Position numbers and translations under genes: made by a program. DNA of 7,470 nt from assembly GCA_003170115.1 (NCBI GenBank), contig PMZS01000105.1:1-7470 (forward strand), given 5' to 3'. This stretch comes from Spirochaetaceae bacterium. Lineage in GTDB: Bacteria; Spirochaetota; Spirochaetia; SZUA-6; Fen-1364. The notes beneath the pieces were generated by a model. The model ran no database searches, was not told the origin of the DNA, and worked only from the letters and a program-made list of their open reading frames with translations. Shown here piece after piece: positions 1-5,827 of this stretch (position 1 is its first letter; each line of letters begins with the position of its first letter).

Positions 1-528
1 GGCCAGCACCAGATGTGGGCCGCGCAGTCGTGGCCCGTCCGGCGCACGCGCAGCTTCCTGACTTCGGGCGGGCTCGGCACCATGGGGTTTGCGCTTCCCG
101 CGGCCATGGGCGCCGCCCTGGCACACCCGGACAAGACTGTGTTTGTGCTGAGCGGTGACGGCTCGCTGCTCATGAACATCCAGGAGCTGGCGACTATCGC
201 CGAGAACAATCTGGACATCAAGATCTGCGTATTCAACAACGGCCACCTCGGCCTTGTCCGGCAGCAACAGGAACTGTTCTACGGGAAGCGCTACGTCGCT
301 TCCCGGTTTCACGCCCAGCCTGACTTTGCGGCAATTGCGCGGGGCTTCGGTATTCCGGGCAGCAGGATCGCCATGCCCCGCGACGAGGGGGCGCTGGCCC
401 GCGCCCTGTCGGTCAAGGGGCCGGTACTCCTGGACATCGCGGTGCCGGAGACGGAGAACGTCTATCCCATGGTCCCGCCCGGGAAGAGCAACATTGAATC
501 GATCTGGTCGCATGGGGGAAATGCATGA
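1..528 (+). CDS. ilvB: Acetolactate synthase large subunit, C-terminal part (5' truncated by window)
   Basis: This is the catalytic subunit of acetohydroxyacid synthase, which condenses pyruvate with pyruvate or 2-ketobutyrate in the first common step of branched-chain amino acid synthesis. The frame is open from base 1 and gives 175 residues, roughly the last third of a protein usually about 560 long. It opens with GQHQMWAAQ, followed by the conserved TSGGLGTMGF segment. The thiamine-diphosphate/Mg binding motif begins at GDGS (residue 52) and ends at the FNN near residue 80. The C-terminal YPMVPPG segment is also typical. From memory it resembles E. coli IlvB (AHAS I) more than IlvI or IlvG, in line with the short regulatory subunit that follows. 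The stop overlaps the ilvN start as ATGA, which implies translational coupling. The true start lies outside the window. Confidence 0.96.
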   Translation, partial: GQHQMWAAQSWPVRRTRSFLTSGGLGTMGFALPAAMGAALAHPDKTVFVLSGDGSLLMNIQELATIAENNLDIKICVFNNGHLGLVRQQQELFYGKRYVASRFHAQPDFAAIARGFGIPGSRIAMPRDEGALARALSVKGPVLLDIAVPETENVYPMVPPGKSNIESIWSHGGNA

Positions 529-818
529 ACAGCCTCCCGAATACAATCGTGAAGCTCATGGTGAAAAATCACCCGGGGGCCATGTCCCACATTACCGGCC
601 TGTTCTCGCGCCGGGGCTTCAACCTGGAGGGGATCCTGTGCGCACCCGTTGCCGGGGGTGCCGAAAGCGTCATGTATCTGCTGGTGAGAAACGACGAGAG
701 ACTCGAGCAGATCGTGAAACAGCTCAGGAAGCTCTACGATGTGAGGTCGGTCACCGTGCAGGACGATCTGGATCACACGGTGTTCGACCGCATCGAACAG
801 CTCCTGAACGATGCGTGA
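525..818 (+). CDS. ilvN: Acetolactate synthase small (regulatory) subunit
   Basis: This is the regulatory subunit of acetohydroxyacid synthase. It binds the catalytic subunit and confers activation and valine feedback control. It has 97 residues and consists essentially of one ACT domain: a beta strand near residues 8-13, then NHPGAMSHITGLFSRRGFN at about 15-33 and the GILC strand, then a second beta-alpha-beta unit (YLLVRNDERLEQIVKQL, then VRSVTV). The length matches the short E. coli IlvN of AHAS I (about 96 residues), not the roughly 160-residue IlvH type with an extra C-terminal domain. The ATG overlaps the ilvB stop by four bases, and GGGGGAA at 514-520 is the ribosome binding site inside the ilvB tail. 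No ilvC follows. The next gene is on the opposite strand, so the operon ends here. Confidence 0.95.
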   Translation: MNSLPNTIVKLMVKNHPGAMSHITGLFSRRGFNLEGILCAPVAGGAESVMYLLVRNDERLEQIVKQLRKLYDVRSVTVQDDLDHTVFDRIEQLLNDA

Positions 819-820
819 GA

Positions 821-837
821 AGGCGAGCCTATCGCCT
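821..837. terminator. Small hairpin in the convergent ilvN/CDF gap
   Basis: AGGCGA (821-826) and TCGCCT (832-837) form a perfect 6-bp inverted repeat around a 5-base loop. It lies just after the ilvN stop and covers the end of the convergent cation-transporter gene. There is no T tract on either strand, so this is not a classical Rho-independent terminator. It may only assist termination between the converging genes, or it may be coincidental. Confidence 0.25.
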
Positions 838-1746
838 CCGCCTCGCATCTGATGCTTTCAGCGGGTCGATGTGAATGAATGCCCGTGATATCTCATCCAT
901 GTCTTCGATTGCGCGTTGGACCTTTTTTCCGATCCCGTGCGCCTTTTCGATGGTCAGCCGCCTGTCCACGTTGATGTGCACTTCGATCTCCACCGAGGTT
1001 CCCACATAGTGGGCATGCACATCATTCAGCCCGAGAACGCCTTCGATCGCATCGGCGGTGGCAGTAATTCTCTTCACAAGCTCGGCGGGAGGCGCGGCGC
1101 CCATAAGGTACTTGATGTTGTCACGGCCGATTCGGAATCCCGCCCAGATGATCCAGGCGCCCACGGCGATGGCTGCCAGGGGGTCGAATATCGGAAAACC
1201 GAGGTTCGAGGCGCCGACGCCGAGTATGACCGCCGCGGAGATCAGCACGTCGTTCCGATGATCCATGGCAGATGCCCTGAGTGCCGTGCTCCGCGTCCTC
1301 TCCGCCGTGACCCTTGCCACGAAATACATGGCGAGCTTCACCACCATGACGGCCGCGAGGAGAATGAGGGGGAGGATGCCGGGTTGGATCCTTGTGCCCC
1401 CGAAAAGCTGGGCAAAGGACTGCGTGATGATTTCGAAACCGACAATCCCCGTGAGGATGGCAACCACCAGACCGGCCAGGGGCTGCGCCCGTGCGTGACC
1501 GAAGGGGTGGTTGGCGTCGGGCCCCCTGTGGGAGCTGCGCACGCTGATGAGGACGATCGTGGACGCGACGATGTCCGTGAGGGAGTTGAACGAATCCGAA
1601 ATGATCGCGATAGAATTGAAGGACAGGCCGACGAGGATCTTGGCGACGAACAGCACCGCGTTGCCCGCAATGCCCATCCAGGTGGCCGCCTGTTCCGGTA
1701 TTCCGCTCGAGCCTCGTTTCACGGCACCCCACAATACCCGCGGCAT
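829..1746 (-). CDS. Cation diffusion facilitator (CDF) transporter, probably Mn(II)/divalent metal efflux
   Basis: This is an inner-membrane metal/proton antiporter of the CDF family that exports divalent cations. From the ATG at 1746 it has 305 residues, a normal length. The N-terminal part holds about six membrane helices. Helix 2 carries SDSFNSLTD, with metal-site positions N54 and D58. A cytosolic HPFGHAR motif follows at about 80-86. Helix 5 carries MDHRND, with site positions D162 and D166. The last roughly 90 residues fit the cytoplasmic ferredoxin-like dimerisation domain (alternating strands, with HAHYVG and IEVHINVD). The N-D/D-D pattern differs from the HxxxD of zinc exporters and resembles what I recall for MntE-type manganese exporters, so the substrate is inferred. 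The frame stays open upstream to 1977, but that part encodes Arg/Ala/Gly-rich junk across a terminator and the neighbouring gene. ATG 1746 lacks a clear SD. A GTG at 1722 preceded by TGGGGT is an alternative start. Confidence 0.9.
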   Translation of the reverse strand: MPRVLWGAVKRGSSGIPEQAATWMGIAGNAVLFVAKILVGLSFNSIAIISDSFNSLTDIVASTIVLISVRSSHRGPDANHPFGHARAQPLAGLVVAILTGIVGFEIITQSFAQLFGGTRIQPGILPLILLAAVMVVKLAMYFVARVTAERTRSTALRASAMDHRNDVLISAAVILGVGASNLGFPIFDPLAAIAVGAWIIWAGFRIGRDNIKYLMGAAPPAELVKRITATADAIEGVLGLNDVHAHYVGTSVEIEVHINVDRRLTIEKAHGIGKKVQRAIEDMDEISRAFIHIDPLKASDARRRR

Positions 1747-1747
1747 C

Positions 1748-1779
1748 GAAGAAAAAGAAAGGGGGCCCTTCGGGCCCCC
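1748..1779 (-). terminator. Rho-independent terminator of the hydrolase-sigma-membrane protein operon
   Basis: On the minus strand an 8-bp perfect GC stem (GGGGGCCC / GGGCCCCC, plus-strand 1761-1768 and 1772-1779) with a 3-base loop is followed directly by TTTCTTTTTCTTC. This is a textbook intrinsic terminator for minus-strand transcription. It starts 22 bases after the stop codon of the small membrane protein gene and ends next to the start of the CDF gene. The CDF gene therefore needs its own promoter or read-through. On the plus strand there is no T tract after the stem. Confidence 0.85.
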
Positions 1780-1801
1780 ATCCCGCGACGTTCCGCGTTG
1801 T

Positions 1802-2215
1802 CTATGCAGTCGGCTGAGAGCCGCCGCCGGACTCCGCGCTCTTTTTCTCGGCGAAGCGCCCGAACGCCTCTCTGCCTTCCTGCTCCCAGAACTCACGGTA
1901 CCACCGCCAGTCATCGCGCCCGTGCCGGTTTTCCTTCCAGGGGCCGCGGCCGCCGCGATGCCCGCCGATCCCGCCAAACAGCAGCTTTGCCAGGATCACG
2001 ATACCGAACGACTGCCAGTAGCTGATCTCCCCGAGATGGAAGATCACAGGCATCAGCCAGTTCCAGAGGATCATGACCAGCCAGCCGAACACCAGAGCGA
2101 AGAACGCCGCCCCGATAACGCCGAGGATGACCATGCCGGCAATGCGCAGGCCCTTCAGGGCGGGATGACCGCCGTGCCACACGCCATGCATGCCGCACAT
2201 TCCGTGTCCACTCAT
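1802..2215 (-). CDS. Small membrane protein encoded behind the ECF sigma factor, with His/Met/Cys-rich N-terminus
   Basis: This 137-residue protein has no function I can name. Its N-terminus (residues 1-17, MSGHGMCGMHGVWHGGH) is dense in possible metal ligands: four His, three Met and one Cys. A long hydrophobic helix follows at about 24-50, ending in the aromatic LWNWLMPVIF. A second apolar segment around 66-83 (YWQSFGIVILAKLLFGG) leads to a glycine/histidine-rich stretch (GGHRGGRG). The tail, about residues 92-137, is hydrophilic, charged and aromatic-rich, and probably helical (DDWRWYREFWEQ). From memory, small proteins with a WNWLMP...YWQ...LFGG signature recur beside ECF sigma factors of this type, but I could not verify that. 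The ATG overlaps the sigma stop as ATGA, and a strong SD, GGGAGGT (plus 2221-2227), lies 5 bases upstream. Tight coupling suggests a partner or sensor for the sigma factor. It lacks a zinc-binding anti-sigma (ZAS) HxxxCxxC motif. Confidence 0.88.
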   Translation of the reverse strand: MSGHGMCGMHGVWHGGHPALKGLRIAGMVILGVIGAAFFALVFGWLVMILWNWLMPVIFHLGEISYWQSFGIVILAKLLFGGIGGHRGGRGPWKENRHGRDDWRWYREFWEQEGREAFGRFAEKKSAESGGGSQPTA

Positions 2216-2721
2216 ACTACACCTCCCGTGAGCGTCTCGCGCAAAGCGCGGATCGCGCGGTGTTTTCGCGCGAGGAGCGTGCCGATGGGAATGTTCCATT
2301 CGTCGGCAAGCTCCTTGAAACTGCGCCCCTCCAGCTCGGTGGCGACCAGAACCTCGCGCTGCGCCTCCGGCAGGTCCTCGATCGCGTCGAACATGGCCTC
2401 GTTCGCCTCTTCCCGGTCCAGCGCGGCCGCGATGTCGAAGCGCGGGTCGGCGACCTCCTCGGACAGCTCGGCCTCGCGCCTCGGCTTGCGGTACAGGTCT
2501 ATCACCCGGTTTCGCAGGGACCGGTAGAGGTACGCGGAGAGGTCCGCTATGGGCTCCGAAATGTCGGCCTTCTCGAACATGCTCTCCAGCACGTCCTGCA
2601 CGACGTCCTCGGCGTCCCTGTCGGCGGCATCGGTGATCCAGGCGCGCACGTAGCCGACCAGGCGGCTCCATTCCGTGGCGATGAATCCCGCGATCCTTCT
2701 TTTCTGCGTTTCCGCGCTCAC
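2212..2721 (-). CDS. ECF-family RNA polymerase sigma factor
   Basis: This is a group IV (extracytoplasmic function) sigma factor that directs RNA polymerase to a dedicated set of promoters. It has 169 residues, the usual ECF size. Region 2 covers about residues 10-80, with DAEDVVQDVLESMF at 36-49 (core binding, region 2.2) and YLYRSLRNRVIDLYRK at 64-79 (regions 2.3/2.4). An acidic linker follows. Region 4 covers about 111-162, with LPEAQREVL and then a helix-turn-helix FKELADEWNIPIGTLLARKHRAIRALR (split around residue 145). The start is GTG: it overlaps the hydrolase stop as GTGA and has AGGAA (plus 2726-2730) just upstream. The stop overlaps the next ATG. There is no recognisable anti-sigma gene nearby, and the following small membrane protein is the only candidate partner. 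Target promoters are unknown, and I saw no convincing self-recognition motif upstream of the operon. Confidence 0.95.
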   Translation of the reverse strand: MSAETQKRRIAGFIATEWSRLVGYVRAWITDAADRDAEDVVQDVLESMFEKADISEPIADLSAYLYRSLRNRVIDLYRKPRREAELSEEVADPRFDIAAALDREEANEAMFDAIEDLPEAQREVLVATELEGRSFKELADEWNIPIGTLLARKHRAIRALRETLTGGVV

Positions 2722-3512
2722 ATATTTCCTGACGGATGCGGCGCGTTTTTATTGCATCGAGTGAGAAATCCCCCGAGCGCCGTTTCCAGCGAGTCGGGGG
2801 CCGTGATATGCGGCCAGTGGTCTGCTTCGGGCAGAGTCTCGATCCGGGCCCGGGGGAAGTACCGGCGCATCACCGCGTGATCTTCCGTCCGCACGTACCC
2901 CGACCTGGCTCCCGCCACGAGGAGCGCTTCCCCTTCGTAGCGTCCCATCATCGCCGCCCAGTCGGACGCGACCGAGCTCTTTTCCAGGACTTCGACGTTG
3001 AGTTTCCATCTGAATCCGTCCCCCGCGTGCGCGGCATTCGTGAGGAGGAATTGACGCGTGCGCGTGTCAGGGACCATGGGCAGAAGGAGCTGTTCGAGCT
3101 CGGCTCGGGAGCGGCACGCGGTGATGTCCGTCTTCAGTGCGCGCAGTTCCGGGCCGTGCTCGGGCGGATACGGTCGTGGAGCGATGTCGATCGACGCGAC
3201 CCCCGCCGTCAGGCCCGGGTGCTCGATCGCAAAAGCCATCGCGATCAGCCCCCCCATCGAATGCCCGATCAGCCGGACCTGTTCGAAGCCCCGGGCGACC
3301 AGCCACTCGAGGAGATCCTTCACGCAGTCGGCGAGCGAGTGTGTCGGGGCATGCGGCGAGTCGCCGTGGTTGCGCAGGTCCAGGGCGAAAACCCGCCCGA
3401 ACGCAGAGAGCCTGCGGCCCGTGCCCGCCCAGTTCTGCGACGAGCCAAAAAGGCCGTGCAGGAGGACAATAGGGCCGCCCGTTCCTCCGAGGTCGCGAAA
3501 CGACAAGTCCAT
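2718..3512 (-). CDS. Alpha/beta hydrolase (YbfF-like esterase)
   Basis: This is a predicted cytoplasmic serine esterase of the alpha/beta hydrolase fold, 264 residues long. Visible landmarks are the oxyanion-loop HG at residues 19-20 in VLLHGLFGSSQNW, DLRNHGDSP at about 45-53, the nucleophile elbow GHSMGG with S85, SIDIAP with D109, and H232 in EADHWPH. S85, D109 and H232 match the Ser-Asp-His arrangement I recall for E. coli YbfF, including the acid residue placed early in the chain. No signal peptide is seen. The physiological substrate is unknown; YbfF relatives act on acyl esters. At ATG 3512 the GAAGG sits directly against the start, so a TTG two codons later (3506), with better spacing, is possible. 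It is the first gene of the operon with the sigma factor. Its last codon and stop (ATGTGA) carry the sigma GTG. Confidence 0.93.
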   Translation of the reverse strand: MDLSFRDLGGTGGPIVLLHGLFGSSQNWAGTGRRLSAFGRVFALDLRNHGDSPHAPTHSLADCVKDLLEWLVARGFEQVRLIGHSMGGLIAMAFAIEHPGLTAGVASIDIAPRPYPPEHGPELRALKTDITACRSRAELEQLLLPMVPDTRTRQFLLTNAAHAGDGFRWKLNVEVLEKSSVASDWAAMMGRYEGEALLVAGARSGYVRTEDHAVMRRYFPRARIETLPEADHWPHITAPDSLETALGGFLTRCNKNAPHPSGNM

Positions 3513-3533
3513 CCTTCAACAGTAGCGACTCCA

Positions 3534-3559
3534 TTGACTTTTTTCATCCCGCGTATATT
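3534..3559 (+). promoter_or_regulatory. Candidate gltA promoter region
   Basis: The 67-base divergent gap between the hydrolase and gltA contains TTGACT (3534-3539) and TATATT (3554-3559). The 14-base spacing is too short for a standard sigma-70 pair, so only one of the two boxes may be used, or the real -35 is degenerate. The extended string CGTATATTC (3552-3560) is also found upstream of the Fur-family gene. A start site a few bases after 3559 would give a very short leader holding the SD AAGGGGG at 3569-3575. No clear promoter for the divergent hydrolase operon was found. Confidence 0.4.
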
Positions 3560-3579
3560 CATACATCCAAGGGGGCGCC

Positions 3580-4899
3580 ATGTCGGAGACGAGGAACGCG
3601 AACGGGAAAGCCACGCCCGAGACGGCCCGGCTCATCCTGGAAGGCCGGGAGTACGAGCTTCCCGTCGTGCGAGGCACCGAGGGGGAGAAGGCCGTCGACA
3701 TCTCCAGTCTCCGCAGGACCACCGGCTACATCACCCTGGACAAGGGGTACGAGAACACCGGCTCCTGCCGGAGCTCGGTAACCTTCATCGACGGTGAGAA
3801 GGGGATCCTGCGTTACCGCGGCTACCCCATCGACGAGTTGGCGGCGAAGTCCACCTTCACGGAGGTGGCCTACCTTCTGCTCTACGGGGAGCTTCCCACG
3901 ACGATCCAGCTGGAGGAGTTTTCCACGTTTCTCAACGAGTCCTCCCTCATCCACGAAGACATGCTCCATTTTTTCGTCGGTTTTCCGCGCGGATCGCACC
4001 CCATGGGGATTCTCGCCACGACCGTGGCGTCCCTTTCCACCTTCTATCCCGTCCCCGAGGTCATGGACGAGAAGGCCGAACGCCAGATCCTTGCGAACCT
4101 CATCTCCCAGGTGCGGACCATTGCCGCCATTTCGTACAAGAAGTCCATCGGCGAGCCCATAGTGTATCCCTCCTACAAGCTGCGCTACGTGCCGAACTTC
4201 CTCACCATGATGTTTTCTTCACCCGTAAAGGAGTCCGACCTGGACGATGACATCGTGCAGGCGATCGACCTGTTCCTGATCCTGCACGCCGACCACGAAC
4301 AGAACTGCAGCACCTCCACCGTGCGTCTCACCGGCTCCAGCCTCGCGAACGTGTACGCCGTCATCTCGGCCGGCATCTCCGCCCTCTGGGGGCCGCGTCA
4401 CGGCGGGGCGAACCAGGAGGTCATCCGGATGCTCGAGAAGATCCGTGACGAGCACGGGGACGGCACCGAGTACGTGAGGCGGGCTAAGGACCGCAACGCC
4501 CCGGACCGGCTCATGGGGTTCGGCCACCGGGTCTACAAGAACTTCGACCCCCGGGCGAAGATCCTCAAGGAAGCCTGCCACAAGCTCTTGAAGAAACCAG
4601 GCATGATCGATCCATTGTTCGATATCGCGCTGCGCCTGGAGGATATCGCCCTGCACGACGAGTACTTCGTCTCGCGCAATCTCTACCCGAACGTGGACTT
4701 CTACTCCGGGCTCATCCTGCGCGCGGCGGGGATTCCCTACGACATGTTCACGGTGCTCTTCGCCATCGGGCGGACACCGGGCTGGCTCGCTCACTGGCGC
4801 GAGATGTACCACGGGGAGGACTTCCGGATCATGCGGCCGCGCCAGATCTACACGGGCAGCACGTGCCGCACATACGTGGACAGGTCGCGTCGACGCTGA
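3580..4899 (+). CDS. gltA: Citrate synthase, type II (hexameric, Gram-negative type)
   Basis: This cytoplasmic enzyme condenses acetyl-CoA with oxaloacetate to citrate at the entry of the TCA cycle. It has 439 residues, close to the 427 of E. coli GltA. It includes the N-terminal beta-rich part of type II enzymes (residues about 15-65, RLILEGREYELPVV). Conserved catalytic signatures are LHADHEQNCSTSTVR (H236/H239), WGPRHGGAN with H274, FGHRVYKN with H316, and NVDFYSG with D373. H274, H316 and D373 correspond to the catalytic His-His-Asp of E. coli (H264, H305, D362). GWLAHWREM and the C-terminal RPRQIYTG are intact. The ATG follows AAGGGGG by 4 bases. The N-terminal part shows that this is neither the short dimeric type I citrate synthase nor 2-methylcitrate synthase. 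The transporter gene starts 17 bases after the stop and may be co-transcribed. Confidence 0.98.
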   Translation: MSETRNANGKATPETARLILEGREYELPVVRGTEGEKAVDISSLRRTTGYITLDKGYENTGSCRSSVTFIDGEKGILRYRGYPIDELAAKSTFTEVAYLLLYGELPTTIQLEEFSTFLNESSLIHEDMLHFFVGFPRGSHPMGILATTVASLSTFYPVPEVMDEKAERQILANLISQVRTIAAISYKKSIGEPIVYPSYKLRYVPNFLTMMFSSPVKESDLDDDIVQAIDLFLILHADHEQNCSTSTVRLTGSSLANVYAVISAGISALWGPRHGGANQEVIRMLEKIRDEHGDGTEYVRRAKDRNAPDRLMGFGHRVYKNFDPRAKILKEACHKLLKKPGMIDPLFDIALRLEDIALHDEYFVSRNLYPNVDFYSGLILRAAGIPYDMFTVLFAIGRTPGWLAHWREMYHGEDFRIMRPRQIYTGSTCRTYVDRSRRR

Positions 4900-4916
4900 G
4901 CAGCGCGGCCCCCGGA

Positions 4917-5780
4917 ATGAAAGACTCTTCCTCCGCGATCGGGATGGCGGTGATGGCCGCCTCCGCCTTCCTTTTCTCCCTCATGTCTCTCCTGATCCCG
5001 TTCACTCACTCGGTGAGCACGTCCATCATAGCCTCTGCCCGGTTCGTCACGGGCATCGTCGTGATACTCGGGATTTCGCTTCTGCGCCGCACGCGCCTCA
5101 CCGCGGTGAACCGCTGGTGGCTGGTTGCACGCGGCGTGATCGGGGCAACCTCTGTCTACTTCTTTTTCCGGGGAATCATGAACCTGGGGCTCGGCAAGGG
5201 CACGATTCTCAACTACACCTACCCGATTTTTGCCGCGATGCTCGCGCCGCTGATCCTCAAGGAGAAGCTCAGCTGGGACATCCTGGCGGCGGGAGCAGTC
5301 TCCTTCCTCGGCATCTGGCTCGTCGTAAGTCCCGGCCGCTTCTCCTCCATCGGCGTCGAGGGCCTGCTCGCCCTCATGGGTGGCGTTCTCTCGGGCGTTG
5401 CCGTGGTGGCGATCAAGAAACTGCGCGAGACCGACACTCCGTTCATCATTTACCTGGCGCAATGTGTTTTCGGTCTTCTCGTGGTCGGGTGGCCGACCGC
5501 GGCGAGCTCGTTCGACTTTCCCGGTATCGAATGGCTGATCCTGCTCGCCATAGGTCTGGTTGCCACGGTGGCCCAGCTCACCATGACATGGGCGTACAAG
5601 CATGTTCCCGCCACGGAGGGCAGCCTGCTCGCATTCATGACGCCGGTGCTGAACGTGCTCCTCGGGATTGTCATCTTCGGCGAGCAGATGCGCGTCTCCA
5701 CGCTTGCCGGTTCCGCGCTGGTGCTGCTGTGCTGCGGCTATATCGCTTTTCGGGAGAGGATCCTGAGAATCTTCGGTTGA
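4917..5780 (+). CDS. EamA/DMT-superfamily transporter
   Basis: This is a predicted ten-helix inner-membrane carrier of the drug/metabolite transporter superfamily, built from two tandem EamA repeats. From ATG 4917 it has 287 residues. Repeat 1 begins with AIGMAVMAASAFLFSLMSLL and ends near the characteristic NYTYPIFAAMLAPLILKE segment followed by GIWLVV. Repeat 2 starts around GLLALMGGVLSGVAVVAIKK and ends with TEGSLLAFMTPVLNVLLG, IVIFGEQ and LVLLCCGYIAFRER. The substrate cannot be told from sequence; family members export amino acids, metabolites or nucleotide precursors. The frame is open back to an ATG at 4863 inside gltA, but the extra 18 residues are hydrophilic and overlap the gltA end, so the ATG just before the first hydrophobic helix is preferred. 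Its SD is poor (CCCCGGA). The 17-base gap suggests read-through from gltA. Confidence 0.9.
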   Translation: MKDSSSAIGMAVMAASAFLFSLMSLLIPFTHSVSTSIIASARFVTGIVVILGISLLRRTRLTAVNRWWLVARGVIGATSVYFFFRGIMNLGLGKGTILNYTYPIFAAMLAPLILKEKLSWDILAAGAVSFLGIWLVVSPGRFSSIGVEGLLALMGGVLSGVAVVAIKKLRETDTPFIIYLAQCVFGLLVVGWPTAASSFDFPGIEWLILLAIGLVATVAQLTMTWAYKHVPATEGSLLAFMTPVLNVLLGIVIFGEQMRVSTLAGSALVLLCCGYIAFRERILRIFG

Positions 5781-5827
5781 TCCCGAGCTGCTCCCGGGAA
5801 ACGAAGCGTCGCCCTTTTGTATGGCGA

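Noticed and set aside
1747..1977. N-terminal extension of the CDF frame up to 1977
   Set aside because: It crosses the intrinsic terminator and overlaps the small membrane protein gene in another frame. Its composition is Arg/Ala/Gly/Ser-rich and unlike CDF N-termini.
916..2025. Long plus-strand open frame (369 codons) opposite the CDF gene, and another at 1511-2527
   Set aside because: They are antisense shadows of GC-rich genes. Their products are Arg/Pro/Asp-rich with no family motif, and the opposite strand encodes a clear CDF transporter, membrane protein and sigma factor.
2216..2671. Extension of the membrane-protein frame upstream to 2671 (289 codons)
   Set aside because: This part overlaps the sigma factor in another frame and is Arg/Gly-rich. 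The ATG at 2215 has a strong SD and an ATGA overlap with the sigma gene.
3531..3546. Second copy of the Fur-type palindrome near gltA (ATGAAAAAAGTCAAT on the minus strand)
   Set aside because: It shares ATGAAAAAA and TCAAT with the repeat at 6890-6916 but lacks three bases in the middle and is not symmetrical. It is more simply read as part of a TTGACT promoter element with a T run.
3553..3564. Short palindrome GTAT-ATTC-ATAC in the gltA/hydrolase gap
   Set aside because: Four-base arms are expected by chance, and it overlaps the proposed -10 region. Nothing else supports a binding site.
2736..3797. Plus-strand frame of 353 codons running from the hydrolase region into gltA
   Set aside because: It is antisense to a complete alpha/beta hydrolase and out of frame with gltA. 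The composition is Arg-rich with no recognisable domain.
5781..5827. Possible bidirectional terminator between the DMT gene and uppP
   Set aside because: TCCCG and CGGGA form only a 5-bp stem with a 9-base loop, and the TTTTG tract is more than 15 bases away. This is too weak to call.
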